Below, piece after piece: positions 7,937 through 17,900 of a stretch of DNA of 64,000 nt (positions are counted from its first letter, which is position 1; each line of letters starts with the position of its first letter). The notes beneath the pieces were generated by a model. That model was not told the DNA's origin and searched no databases. It saw only the letters and a list, made by a program, of their open reading frames with translations. The DNA lies in assembly GCA_031422315.1 (NCBI GenBank), contig JANOQN010000011.1, positions 124,001 through 188,000 on the forward strand, in the 5' to 3' direction. The position numbers and the translations under genes are program-made. Origin of the DNA: JANNYA01 sp031422315. GTDB taxonomy: Bacteria; Pseudomonadota; Gammaproteobacteria; Xanthomonadales; SZUA-5.

Positions 7937-10093
7937 TCACGCCTGACTAAACCGCTCAGCACTGCCAATCCACCTTCGAATGAGCGCTTTGCAGCGATCT
8001 TCTCCTGCGCTGCCTTTTTCCGCCAACATCAAATCGGCGGCGGCGCGAACGTCGTCTAATAAATCAGCGTCTCTGGCTAGATCGGCGATTCTAAAATTGG
8101 CATCTCCGGTTTGTTTGGTTCCTAATAGCTCACCTGGGCCGCGCAGTTCTAGATCACGCTCGGCGATTACAAAGCCATCGGTACTTTCGCGCAGAATATT
8201 GAGCCTAGCTTTTGCGTTGTTGGAAAGCGGCGCTTGATAGATTAAAACGCAGCTGGATTTTGCCACGCCCCGGCCGACGCGGCCGCGCAGTTGATGCAGC
8301 TGTGAAAGGCCTAAGCGCTCGGCATTGTCGATCAGCATCAAGCTGGCGTTGGGTACGTCTACGCCTACTTCAATCACGGTGGTTGCTACCAGCAGCTGAA
8401 TTTCGTGCTTGGCAAAAGCCTGCATGACGGCGGCTTTTTCTTTGGCTTTCATGCGCCCGTGCACTAACCCTACGGATATACCGGGCAGCGCAAGTGTCAG
8501 TTCTTCCCAGCTCTTTTGCGCGGCTTGCGCTTCTAACAAATCACTTTCTTCGATCAGCGTACACACCCAATAGGCCTGCCGGCCTGCGCTGCATGCGCCC
8601 TGGATTCGGGCGATTAACTCATCGCGCCTTGCATTTGATAGCACCACCGTTTGCACGGGTGTGCGCCCAGGCGGTAGCTCGTCGATGACGGACACGTCTA
8701 AATCGGCGTAGCTAACCATCGCGAGCGTACGCGGAATTGGCGTGGCGGTCATGACGAGCTGATGCGGTACGAGCTGACCTTTTGCGCCTTTATCGCGCAG
8801 GCTGAGGCGCTGGCGAACGCCAAAGCGGTGCTGCTCATCGACGATACAAAGCCCAAGTTGGGCGAACTGCACGGCTTCGCTCATCAGTGCGTGGGTGCCG
8901 ATAACGATGCCAGCCCCGGCTTGAATTTTGCTCAGCGCCAGCGCGCGCGCTTTGCCCTGTACTTTGCCGGCTAGCCAAACTAACTCAATGCCCAAAGGCT
9001 CAAACCATCGGCTGAAATTACGAAAATGCTGTTCTGCTAGCAGCTCAGTAGGAGCGACTAACGCGGCCTGCATGCCGCATTCAATGGTCAGCGCTGCCGC
9101 AAGTGCTGCAACAATGGTTTTACCGCAGCCCACATCGCCCTGCACCAAACGTAGCATGGGTTTGCCGCGCGCCAAATCTGCGGCAATTTCGCTAAACACG
9201 CGCTGCTGCGCATGCGTAAGCGCAAAGCCCAATGCGGCTAACAAACGTGCTTGCAGCTCGCCTTTGCAGCGCAGCGTGGGCGCGCGCTTGAGCGCATTGC
9301 GCGCGCGATTGAGCCGCATACTGAGCTGATGCGCGAGTAATTCTTCACCCGCCAATCGGCGCTGTGATGGATGTAATTTAAGCTCAAGCGATTCTATCGC
9401 GGCGCTTGGCGGCGGTGCATGGACAAAGCGCAGCGCATCGCTTAGCGCAGGCCAATTCAAGTTTTTGCGCACAGCGTCTGGTACAAGTTCCAGCGTTTCA
9501 CTTGCAGGTAGCAGCTGCACTGCAGCGCTGACCACTTTGCGCAAGCGCTCATCGCCTAAGCCTTCAGTCTTGGGGTAAACCGGAGTTAGATTTTGTTCGA
9601 GTACGCTTTCTAGTTCGGTCAAAAACCGCAATTCTGGATGCACGATTTCCAGGCCCACGCTGCTCATGCGCAGCTCGCCAAACGCGCGCACTTGCGGGCT
9701 TAAATTGAACGCATCCAGTTGTGCTTGACGAAAATGAAAAAACCGCAAACGCACTCTGGCCGTGCCATCAAACAAGCTCGCCACCAGCATGCGCTTGCCG
9801 CGCATGACGATCTCAGCGTGCTCGATTTGACCTTCGATTAGGCAATCTTTACCCACAATTGCCTGCCTAATGGGCACAACGCAGGTGCGATCTTGATAGT
9901 GCAGCGGCAGGTGAAACCATAGATCACCTAGCGTGTGGATATCGAGCTTGGTTTGTAGCAGCTCCGCCAGCTTGGGGCCCACGCCGGATAAAAATTGCAC
10001 CGGCCGCGCCTCGACCGGCAATGCGATGGCTTGCGCGGCTTTCATCGGTGTGGGATTGGCGGTTGGCGTGCTCACTGAGTCAACAAAACCCAC
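7937..10093 (-). CDS. recG: ATP-dependent DNA helicase RecG
   Basis: RecG remodels stalled replication forks and branch-migrates Holliday junctions. The 718 residues show an N-terminal wedge/OB domain (about 20-200) and a superfamily 2 helicase core: Walker A GDVGCGKT, Walker B DEQH with RFG following, TATPIPRTLA (motif III), and VATTVIEVGVDVPNA plus QLRGRVGR in the second domain. Length is near the usual 690-710. The given start is a GTG at 10093; an ATG at 10045 is also possible, as the residues before it are not conserved. recG ends the tight run oleC-ridA-recG, with only 6 bp between ridA and recG. Confidence 0.95.
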   Translation of the reverse strand: MGFVDSVSTPTANPTPMKAAQAIALPVEARPVQFLSGVGPKLAELLQTKLDIHTLGDLWFHLPLHYQDRTCVVPIRQAIVGKDCLIEGQIEHAEIVMRGKRMLVASLFDGTARVRLRFFHFRQAQLDAFNLSPQVRAFGELRMSSVGLEIVHPELRFLTELESVLEQNLTPVYPKTEGLGDERLRKVVSAAVQLLPASETLELVPDAVRKNLNWPALSDALRFVHAPPPSAAIESLELKLHPSQRRLAGEELLAHQLSMRLNRARNALKRAPTLRCKGELQARLLAALGFALTHAQQRVFSEIAADLARGKPMLRLVQGDVGCGKTIVAALAAALTIECGMQAALVAPTELLAEQHFRNFSRWFEPLGIELVWLAGKVQGKARALALSKIQAGAGIVIGTHALMSEAVQFAQLGLCIVDEQHRFGVRQRLSLRDKGAKGQLVPHQLVMTATPIPRTLAMVSYADLDVSVIDELPPGRTPVQTVVLSNARRDELIARIQGACSAGRQAYWVCTLIEESDLLEAQAAQKSWEELTLALPGISVGLVHGRMKAKEKAAVMQAFAKHEIQLLVATTVIEVGVDVPNASLMLIDNAERLGLSQLHQLRGRVGRGVAKSSCVLIYQAPLSNNAKARLNILRESTDGFVIAERDLELRGPGELLGTKQTGDANFRIADLARDADLLDDVRAAADLMLAEKGSAGEDRCKALIRRWIGSAERFSQA

Positions 10094-10099
10094 GCATGC

Positions 10100-10486
10100 C
10101 TAATTCGAAAGCTCCAACACAGCATCGATTTCAACGCGCGCGCCGCGTGGCAGTGAAGCAACTTGAATCGTCGAGCGGGCAGGGAAGGGCTGTGGCACGT
10201 ACTCGGCCATAATTTCGTTGAGCTTGGCAAAATCGCCCAAATCAGTCACGTAAACGCCAAGCCGTACCACATCGGCCAAACTGCCACCGGCAGCATTTGC
10301 AACTGAGATCAGGTTCTTGAAAATTTGGCGAATTTCCGAGTCCAAATCCCCGGTGACTAACTCGCCAGTTTCAGGATTCAGCGGCACTTGGCCTGACATA
10401 TAAACGGTGCGGCCGACTTTTATGGCTTGGCTGTAAGGTCCGATGGCTTTAGGTGCAGCGTCGGAATGAACTACGATTTTGCTCAT
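10100..10486 (-). CDS. ridA: Reactive intermediate/imine deaminase RidA
   Basis: RidA (YjgF/YER057c/UK114 family) hydrolyses reactive enamines and imines made by PLP enzymes such as threonine dehydratase. The 128-residue protein shows the family marks: AIGPYSQAIKVG near the N-terminus, MSGQVPLNPETG, and the C-terminal FPARSTIQV...LPRGARVEIDA with the conserved arginine that binds the substrate carboxylate. It lies 36 bp after oleC and 6 bp before recG on the same strand, so co-transcription is likely; an ATG start follows a plausible purine-rich site. Confidence 0.94.
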   Translation of the reverse strand: MSKIVVHSDAAPKAIGPYSQAIKVGRTVYMSGQVPLNPETGELVTGDLDSEIRQIFKNLISVANAAGGSLADVVRLGVYVTDLGDFAKLNEIMAEYVPQPFPARSTIQVASLPRGARVEIDAVLELSN

Positions 10487-10522
10487 GATTTGCTCGGCTT
10501 AGGAAAAATAGAATTTACGCTG

Positions 10523-12196
10523 TCAAGTCAGCTGAGCTTTTGCCCACGCAGCCAACTGCTCGCGATTGATTTTTGCATTGTGCCGGATATCCACCGGGAA
10601 GGCGCGCGGATAGTGCAAAAAATGCTGGATGTGTCTTGTACGGCTATCACTGGCGGCGATGTGTTTTAGTTCGCTTAAAATCTGCGGCATTGCCAACGTT
10701 TCCGGCTTCATCAGTTCAATCAGTATGACCGGCGTGGCGGAATTGCTAGGTTGTGATTTGCTGGTAATCCCCACCAATGCCGTTCTCAGAACCGCGTTAT
10801 GTTGATTGAACAGCGCCTCAATACACTCAGTGAACATGGGGCCTTGCGCGGATTCCACCCGATGCGATTTGCGCCCGCAATACCACAGCAATCCATCGTC
10901 ATCGAGATAACCGACATCACCCATGCGGTGCACGATGTGTCCGTCGATATCAATGATTTTGGCGGCGGCAGTTTTTTCTGGCGCAAACGCGTAAGCCTCG
11001 GTAACGGATGGCCCACGCACGGTGATCTCGCCAATTTCGCCGGTAGAACATAGCAATGCATCTTGCATGTGTGCGATTGGCGCATCCGATATTCCAATAA
11101 TGCGCACTGAATTTTCGGGCAGCACGCGGCCTATACAAATGCCCATACCCGCTTCCGATTTCGCCCTGGCCGGGCCGAGCAGCGTGTGATCGTCCACCAC
11201 GGCAACCGGTAGCGCTTCAGTAGCGCCGTACGGGGTGAAAACGCGCGCGTTTGGCAACACTTGTTTAGCGAGTTCGACTAAATCCGGCGGCACCGGCGCG
11301 CCTGCGCTCATCACAGTTTTAAGTTCGGTAATTTTTTCGCCAGTTTGCTGTAAGTATCGGCACAGCGTTCGAAGTAGCGCTGGCGAGCCAAACATTTGCT
11401 GGATGTTAAATTGCAAAATGGCGCTAATTAATTTGCGCGGATCGGCCTTGGCGGGCTGAGTGGCGTCCATCATCGGGATTACGCTGGTGCAACCCAGCGC
11501 AGGGTCAAATAGCGCAAACGGCGGAAAAGTTGGCAGGTTAAAAGTGCCAGGCGCGATTTGAAACGCACTACGCAGCAGCGCTACTTGCGCGACAAACATG
11601 CGGTGCTGATATTCAACCCCTTTGGGCACGCCAGTGGAGCCGGAAGTAAACAAAATAGCCGCGAGTGAATCAGGCGGCGTGGTGCGTATTTGCTCATCAA
11701 GCTGCGGCAGCAGGTTCGATTTTGCAGCACCGATCGCTTCAATCTGCGACAGCTGTGCGCCACCCCAAAACCAGCGTCGCCCGACCGTTACACAATGAGT
11801 TATCGTCGGCTTGCTCCAGCCCAAAATCTTACGCGCCGCTTGCGCCAGCGATATGCCGATAAATGCGCTCGGCTGCACATTGGCGAGGCACTGCTTCAAC
11901 GCTTTTTTATCAATACCCGGATCGACCAAAACCGGCACTGCGCGTGCTTTGAGCAGCGCGAACATGATCAGAAAAAACTCAGCGCTCGGCCGCACCATAA
12001 CAACTGCGCGTACGCCGAAGCCAATCCCATATTCGGCAAATCCCAACGCCAAGTGCGAACTACGCAAATCCAGTTCGGCAAAGCTCATGGCTTGATAGTC
12101 TACCTTGCCTGCTGAGAAACGCTGCGGCAGCATTAGGGCCGGGCGATTCGGTGATTCTTGCGCGCGTTCGCTTAGCGCTTGGGCTATGTTGTTCAA
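10523..12196 (-). CDS. oleC: OleC-type AMP-dependent synthetase (olefin beta-lactone synthetase)
   Basis: OleC uses ATP to close 2-alkyl-3-hydroxyalkanoic acids to beta-lactones, the step before decarboxylation to long-chain olefins. The 557-residue adenylate-forming protein has the P-loop segment LFTSGSTGVPKG, the YGATE motif (TPYGATEALPVA), and TGEIGEITVRGPSVT. The N-terminus (NNIAQAL) and VRAVVMVRPSAEFFLIMFALLKA closely fit OleC as I recall it from Xanthomonas and Stenotrophomonas, better than generic acyl-CoA ligases. The likely start is TTG. A second ole gene, oleD, lies at 27691; oleA and oleB are not in this window. It is first in the run oleC-ridA-recG. Confidence 0.85.
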   Translation of the reverse strand: MNNIAQALSERAQESPNRPALMLPQRFSAGKVDYQAMSFAELDLRSSHLALGFAEYGIGFGVRAVVMVRPSAEFFLIMFALLKARAVPVLVDPGIDKKALKQCLANVQPSAFIGISLAQAARKILGWSKPTITHCVTVGRRWFWGGAQLSQIEAIGAAKSNLLPQLDEQIRTTPPDSLAAILFTSGSTGVPKGVEYQHRMFVAQVALLRSAFQIAPGTFNLPTFPPFALFDPALGCTSVIPMMDATQPAKADPRKLISAILQFNIQQMFGSPALLRTLCRYLQQTGEKITELKTVMSAGAPVPPDLVELAKQVLPNARVFTPYGATEALPVAVVDDHTLLGPARAKSEAGMGICIGRVLPENSVRIIGISDAPIAHMQDALLCSTGEIGEITVRGPSVTEAYAFAPEKTAAAKIIDIDGHIVHRMGDVGYLDDDGLLWYCGRKSHRVESAQGPMFTECIEALFNQHNAVLRTALVGITSKSQPSNSATPVILIELMKPETLAMPQILSELKHIAASDSRTRHIQHFLHYPRAFPVDIRHNAKINREQLAAWAKAQLT

Positions 12197-12224
12197 GTTT
12201 TTGACTAGGCCCGCTAGCGTAACG

Positions 12225-12599
12225 CTAGTTCGATTCTTGAAAAAACTTGATTCGAATGAGCGTTTCCTTTAATTCGCACTCACCCGCGAACTGGGTAACC
12301 CACTTATTGCTGCCGCCTTCAATTCCGCCTACATGCGCGCAGTGTTCATTGCGAAAATTAAGCCACGCGGCTTGCGCTTTTTCAAGCTGAAGTTTCATTT
12401 TTCGATTGTCTTCCGGATGCGAATCAGGGAGCTTGGCAAGTGCGTCTTTGAAGCGTTGGTTGAGCTCACCTTCTGCAGATTGAATTTTTAGGTCTAGGCA
12501 CTCCAATTCGTTGCCCTCGCGCGAACAAGTATCGTCGACAGCGAAAACGACGCAAGGAAAAAATATTGAGGCAATAACGCTGGCTAGCTTATTTTTCAT
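12225..12599 (-). CDS. Exported LprI/DUF1311 family protein
   Basis: This 124-residue protein starts with a lysine-containing signal peptide (MKNKLASVIASIFF...VFA), followed by a domain with conserved cysteines (CSREGNELECLDLKI) and the helical pattern LEKAQAAWLNFRNEHC. This fits DUF1311, the family named after mycobacterial LprI, a lysozyme inhibitor. A periplasmic role in protection against lysozyme is possible, but many DUF1311 proteins have no tested function. The gene lies 28 bp upstream of oleC on the same strand. Confidence 0.82.
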   Translation of the reverse strand: MKNKLASVIASIFFPCVVFAVDDTCSREGNELECLDLKIQSAEGELNQRFKDALAKLPDSHPEDNRKMKLQLEKAQAAWLNFRNEHCAHVGGIEGGSNKWVTQFAGECELKETLIRIKFFQESN

Positions 12600-12629
12600 G
12601 ACGGCTCATTGTTAAGGTTGATTAGGTGA

Positions 12630-12878
12630 TCAAACGCCAAGCAAATCGCGCAGGTGATTGACGTGCTCATTAGTTACTGGAACTCCGCCACTAATCGGTA
12701 TGAAACCATAGAACGCTTTGGGTTCACGACCACAGTTTTGAGTGAGCGGATTTAAAACACTTTCTATACCAATTCGCGCTAGCTTGGGAATGACTTCGCT
12801 CACCGTGGGTTTCTGTCGCCCAGCTAGTTATTCTATTTCGATGGAAATGTCGTTTTCTTTTTTGGATTCGATTTTCAT
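12630..12878 (-). pseudogene. Ribbon-helix-helix antitoxin-like gene broken by one stop codon
   Basis: An 83-codon frame begins with an ATG whose ATGA overlaps the tgt stop, and ends with TGA at 12630-12632. It is uninterrupted except for one TAA at codon 17; a single base change from GAA would create it. The N-terminal part (ISIEIE, stop, LAGRQKPTVSEVIPKLARIGIE) resembles ribbon-helix-helix antitoxins, and the C-terminus (GGVPVTNEHVNHLRDLLGV) resembles VapB-type tails that contact a PIN toxin. No toxin follows; the next gene is the LprI-like gene. A GTG at 12801-12803 could restart a shortened product. Confidence 0.55.
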
Positions 12879-14020
12879 GCTTCTATTGCTTTTGCACTTG
12901 ATGGTTTTTCCACAACCGCACGCAAACGATAAAACTCCTGGACAAACTCAGTAAAGCGCTGCTCGCTAATGGCATCCCGAATCTGCTGCATCAATTCTTG
13001 GTAGTAGTGCAGATTGTGGATCGTGCCTAGGCGCGCACCTAAAATTTCATGGCATTTGTCCAGATGTCGCAAATAGGCTCTGGAGAAATTTTGACAGGTG
13101 TAGCAGCTACACTGGGGATCGATCGGGCCAGTGTCTAATTCATGCTGTGCGTTTCGAATGCGCACGACGCCAAAACGGGTGAAATAGTGCCCGTTGCGGG
13201 CGTTACGGGTGGGCATGACGCAATCAAACATATCCACGCCACGCGCTACGGCTTCGACGATATCTTCCGGGCGGCCGACGCCCATCAGGTAACGCGGTTT
13301 GTCCATCGGCAGCATCGGCAAGGTGAAATCGAGCGTTTTATTGCGCTCTTCCTCGGGTTCGCCAACGGCTAAACCGCCGACGGCATAGCCGTGAAAATCA
13401 ATCTCTTGCAACGCTTTTGCGCTCTGCTCGCGGAGCGCTTCATAAGTGCTGCCTTGGACGATGCCAAACAGCGCATTCGGGTTTTGCAAAACATCGAACT
13501 CAGATTTTGAGCGCTGAGCCCAGCGCAAGCTGAGCTGCATGGATTTTTCTGCGGTGACGTAGTCAGCCGGGTAGGGTGTGCATTCATCAAAAATCATCGC
13601 AATGTCGGAGTTTAGCGTGCGCTGAATTTGCATGCTGATTTCAGGGGATAAAAATACGCTGCTGCCGTCAACCGGTGAGGCGAATTTGACCCCGGCCTCG
13701 GTGATTTTGCGCATCTTCGCGAGGCTAAACACTTGAAAGCCGCCGGAGTCAGTCAAGATTGGCTTGTGCCAGCCCATAAATTGATGCAAGCCGCCATGCG
13801 CCTCAATGACCTTTAAACCGGGCCGTAGCCAAAGATGGAAGGTATTGCCGAGCACGATCTCTGCGCCGATCTGCTCAAGCTCAACCGGCGACATCGCTTT
13901 TACCGTGCCGTAGGTGCCCACCGGCATGAAAGCCGGCGTTTGGATGCTGCCGTGGTTGAGCGTGAGCGTTCCGCGCCGTGCTCTGGCATCGCTTGCTAAA
14001 AGGGTAAATTTAATACTCAC
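12875..14020 (-). CDS. tgt: tRNA-guanine (queuine) transglycosylase
   Basis: Tgt exchanges guanine 34 in tRNAs with GUN anticodons for preQ1, the first queuosine step on tRNA. The 381-residue protein has the family segments: TPAFMPVGTYGTVKAM, DSGGFQVFSLAKMRKI (first catalytic aspartate), GGLAVGEPEEE, MFDCVMPTRNARNG (catalytic aspartate), and the zinc site CSCYTC with a downstream histidine. The start is probably GTG at 14018-14020. The usual partners queA and yajC are not adjacent; the RDD gene upstream ends 22 bp away on the same strand. The stop overlaps the start of an antitoxin-like pseudogene by 4 bp. Confidence 0.96.
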   Translation of the reverse strand: MSIKFTLLASDARARRGTLTLNHGSIQTPAFMPVGTYGTVKAMSPVELEQIGAEIVLGNTFHLWLRPGLKVIEAHGGLHQFMGWHKPILTDSGGFQVFSLAKMRKITEAGVKFASPVDGSSVFLSPEISMQIQRTLNSDIAMIFDECTPYPADYVTAEKSMQLSLRWAQRSKSEFDVLQNPNALFGIVQGSTYEALREQSAKALQEIDFHGYAVGGLAVGEPEEERNKTLDFTLPMLPMDKPRYLMGVGRPEDIVEAVARGVDMFDCVMPTRNARNGHYFTRFGVVRIRNAQHELDTGPIDPQCSCYTCQNFSRAYLRHLDKCHEILGARLGTIHNLHYYQELMQQIRDAISEQRFTEFVQEFYRLRAVVEKPSSAKAIEA

Positions 14021-14041
14021 TTATTATCTCGGCCACCCAAA

Positions 14042-14869
14042 TCAAAACAATAAATAAAAAACGGCGACTATCACTGCTGTGGTAAACACCCCAAATATGA
14101 GGATATTAACAATCCACACCAGCACTGAAGGCGCACCTGCGTCTGCACTTTTACGCAGCACAACCGAGCCCGCCACCATATCGTGCAGCGTTTGCCGCCG
14201 CTGCGTGAAGGGTTGAAACCAATAGCTCAAGCCCAACGGAATCACCGCGATGATTCGCGCAATTTCGCGAATTATTGCCTGCGGCAATTCGATGCGCTGG
14301 TGCGTTTGAGCGTTCAGCGTGACCATACCAAACAGCATCTTGCCGGGTGACGCGGCGTAAACGCTGGCGTGCCAAAACGCAAAATAGCCGGACATAAACA
14401 GCGCGCCAAACCACGATTCAGGTGAGCCGGCGATACCGGTGAATTCGAAAAGCACGCCAAAGGTTCGAAAGCCGTTGAACCCTAGGATCGCAAATGGGAT
14501 CGATAAAATCCCCAAGACAATCATCACCATCACTAAATCGATGATTAGCGCTGCGCTACGACGCCAAAAACCGGCCTCAACCGCATCGTGACCGACTATT
14601 TCGCTAGTTGCTGGCGCTAAAGCGGTGCTGTAGGCGCTAAATATCGGTGCAGTATGTGCTGCGGCAAAAGCAGGCGGTGGCGGCGCGCTGTGGTGTGCGT
14701 GCAGCGCATTCGCGAGTGCGGGTATTGCGCTAATATCGACCCAAGCTGGCATGCCTTCGATCCAGCCGCGATCATGGCTGCGAAAGCGCCCCTCGCTGAT
14801 GTGCTGACGCGCTACAGCCTCGGTGAAGGGGCCAAATTGTTGATTGTCACGTTCTAGGTAGATTTTCAT
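14042..14869 (-). CDS. GYF_2 and RDD domain membrane protein
   Basis: The 275-residue protein begins with a GYF_2 domain (about 1-55; QFGPFTEAVARQHISEG and WIEGMPAWVDI), a module seen before membrane domains in many bacterial proteins. After an alanine/histidine-rich linker comes an RDD domain (about 95-245) with three or more membrane segments; the family aspartate-containing helices and the GKMLFGM segment are visible. A final hydrophobic helix ends the chain. RDD proteins are poorly understood, with suggested transport or ion exchange roles. It lies just upstream of tgt on the same strand. Confidence 0.82.
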   Translation of the reverse strand: MKIYLERDNQQFGPFTEAVARQHISEGRFRSHDRGWIEGMPAWVDISAIPALANALHAHHSAPPPPAFAAAHTAPIFSAYSTALAPATSEIVGHDAVEAGFWRRSAALIIDLVMVMIVLGILSIPFAILGFNGFRTFGVLFEFTGIAGSPESWFGALFMSGYFAFWHASVYAASPGKMLFGMVTLNAQTHQRIELPQAIIREIARIIAVIPLGLSYWFQPFTQRRQTLHDMVAGSVVLRKSADAGAPSVLVWIVNILIFGVFTTAVIVAVFYLLF

Positions 14870-14925
14870 GTTGGCAGTGTGGTGTCTGGCTTTTGAATCA
14901 TGGCAAAACTTAAAAGTCCTTGGCC

Positions 14926-17900
14926 CTAACCCACAATTTGATTGTGCTCAGCGCGCAATAGCTGCGTCGTTTCAATGGCGGGCAGCGCTGGGCTAAATAG
15001 AAATCCTTGCGCTTGATGGCAGCCAAGCTCAATCAAAAGCTCGCGCTGCGCCTGGCTTTCCACGCCTTCTGCCACCACTTCTAAATCAAGCGCTTTTGCA
15101 AGGGCAATAATCGAGCGCACGATGGCTTGATCGTCAGCGTCGATGACGATGTCTCGCACAAAGGCTTTGTCGATTTTTAGCTTATCCAGTGGCAGGCGTT
15201 TTAAATAGGCAAGCGACGAATAGCCCGTGCCAAAATCATCGACGGCAATTTGAATGCCTAGAGCGCTAATCTCGTTCAATACCGCGATGGATTCGTCTGG
15301 ATTCGCCATGACTAGCGATTCGGTCAGCTCTAAGGTCAATCGATGCCCTGGAATGGCGTACTTTTTCAGCAATTCAGGCAGTTTTTGCGCCAGCTGGCCG
15401 CGTGCGAGTTGAATCAGCGAAAGATTGACGGATATAAAAAGCTCGGTCAAACCAACGCGCTCCCAGGCTTTAAGCTGCGAAAGTGACTCGTGCAGTACCC
15501 ATTCGCCAACCGCCACAATTAAGCCGCTATCTTCCAGAATCGGGATGAACACGTCAGGCGTTACCAAGCCGCGAATCGGATCGCGCCAGCGCAATAGCGC
15601 CTCAACGCCGACAATTTTGCCGCTCAGCAAGCTGTAACTGGGTTGGAAGTACACGTCAAACTGATCGCGCTCTAACGCGACTCGCAATTGGCGCTCGAGC
15701 GCAGCACGTTCCAGCGCGGTTTTGCTCTGCTCGGCGCTATAGACGCGTACCGTATTGCGCCCGGCGGCTTTCGCCGAATACATCGCTAAATCTGCGCATT
15801 TCAGCAAGTCTTCTGGGCGCAATGCGTCGCGTGGAAATACCGCCACGCCAATACTGGGGCTGACGACGACATCGGTGCCGAGCAAATTAAATGGCTCAAC
15901 GAATTGCTCCAACACGCGTTTGGCGGCCAGCTCGGCGTCTTCCGCTGTCGCTAATTCTTCCAGTAGCAAAACGAATTCATCGCCCGACATTCTGGCTGCG
16001 GTGTCGATTTCACGCACTGTTTTGCGAAGCCGATCTGCGACCGCGCGCAATAGTTCATCGCCAGCCGCATGGCCTAAACTGTCGTTGATTTGCTTGAAGC
16101 GATCCAAATCCAAAAAAACTACCGCAATCGGATAGTTATGCCGTTTGCAGCGTGCGATTGCGCGCGACAGCTGCTGCAACAGCATGCTGCGGTTCGGTAA
16201 TCCAGTCAGCGAATCAAAGTTCGCTCGAAAGCGCAGTTCTTCTTCCGCGCGCTTGCGATCGGTAATATCAGAAAACACCCAGACTCGCAGCGTTTCATCC
16301 AAACCCTGGCCTTCGAGACGATTGATCTCCATATTCACCAGCACGTCTGAGCCGTTTTTGCGCGCCAGCCACAGTTCACCGCGCCAGCGGCCATCACGTT
16401 TTACGACATCGACAATGCTTTGAAACTGCAACTCATCATGCCTGGGCGAACGCAGATAGCCGATTTGCAAATTGATGACCTCTAGCTCGTTCAAGCCCAG
16501 CATTTGCTCAAACGCCGGGTTCACTTTTACGATTGTGCCAATTTCATTAGTGACCACGACGCCATCGGATATTCGATCAACCACGCGATCCGCAATCGCA
16601 AGATCCCTTGCATTGGTGCGCGCTGTTTCAATGTTTCTAGACGTGCCGGCTAGCCGAAGCGGTTTGCCATCAGCACCTCTAGCAACCACATGCCCGCGCG
16701 CGGAAACCCACACCCATTTGCCGGATTTATCCCGTAGCCGATGCTCGAAATAGCACTCATCGGCGCCCTCAGAAATAGTTTTTTGAAAGCTAGCAATGAC
16801 AACCTTTTGATCTTCAGGGTGAACTTCGCTTTTAAGATACGGCGCAATCGGAAAAACGCCGTTGCTGCCTTCACCCAGCACCGGTTCACAGGCATCGCGC
16901 AGCAGCATTTGGGTTTTAACATCGTAATCCCAATACAAATCCCGGCTGCCTGAAAGGCTTAGCCGCAGCCTAAGTTCGCGTTCTTTAAGCGCATTGAGCA
17001 TGGCGCTCTCGGAACGCTGCCGCTTACGTCGATAGAACAAAAAGCCTGTAGTTGCAGCGAGCGCAAGCAATGCATAGCTAAGATGCGCAAAAGGATGGCG
17101 CCACCAAGGCGGCAAAATGCGTACCGGGATGCGAAGCTCTTGCGGGCCCCACACGCGATCACGATTGCTGCCCCGCACTAACAGCGCATACTTGCCTGGT
17201 TCTAGATTGGTGTAAGTCGCAACGCCTAAGCCTTGACCGAACACCCAGCCTTCGTCAAAGCCTTCTAATTTGTAGGCAAATTGGGTGCTATTTGGCGCAA
17301 TGAAATCAAGCGCGGCAAATTGAAAACTAAAAACGCGATCGGTAAAGGGCGCTACAAAAGGGCGAGTCGGCCCTAGGTTTTGCAGCGAAAAGCCGCGATT
17401 TCGCCCGCGCTGTACGCCCAAAAGCCGAACTGGAGCCTGTTCTTCGGAAAGCGCAAGTTCGCGCGGCTGCACGATGTTGATGCCATTGATGCCACCGAAA
17501 ACTAGCTCGCCAGTTGCGAGCGCCGTCACGGCATTGCCGTTAAATTCTAAGCTTTGTAGGCCATCTTCAATGCCAAGACTGCGCCACCGACCCACGTTCG
17601 GGGAAAATAATACGATTCCACGATTGCTGGACAGCCAAATGCGGCCTAGCTCGTCCTCGGAAACGCTGTAGATCGTGCTATTGGGTAGTCCGTCGCGCGC
17701 AGAATATCTAGAAAACACCGCGCGTTCTTGGCTCGCACCGGTATTTGCATCGCGAGTCTCAAATCGATCAATGCGCGCCAGCCCAGAATGCGTGGCAATC
17801 CAAACTTTGCGATCTTGGCTTTGCGTGAAACTTCGAACTAGGTTTCCAGGAATCGCGCGCGGATTGCCCTCTTCCGATTGATAGCTTTGCCAACTTCCGT

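Noticed and set aside
7858..7968. A longer start for the DUF433 protein
   Set aside because: The added 37 residues overlap recG and are unlike the family, which begins at the ATG 7855-7857.
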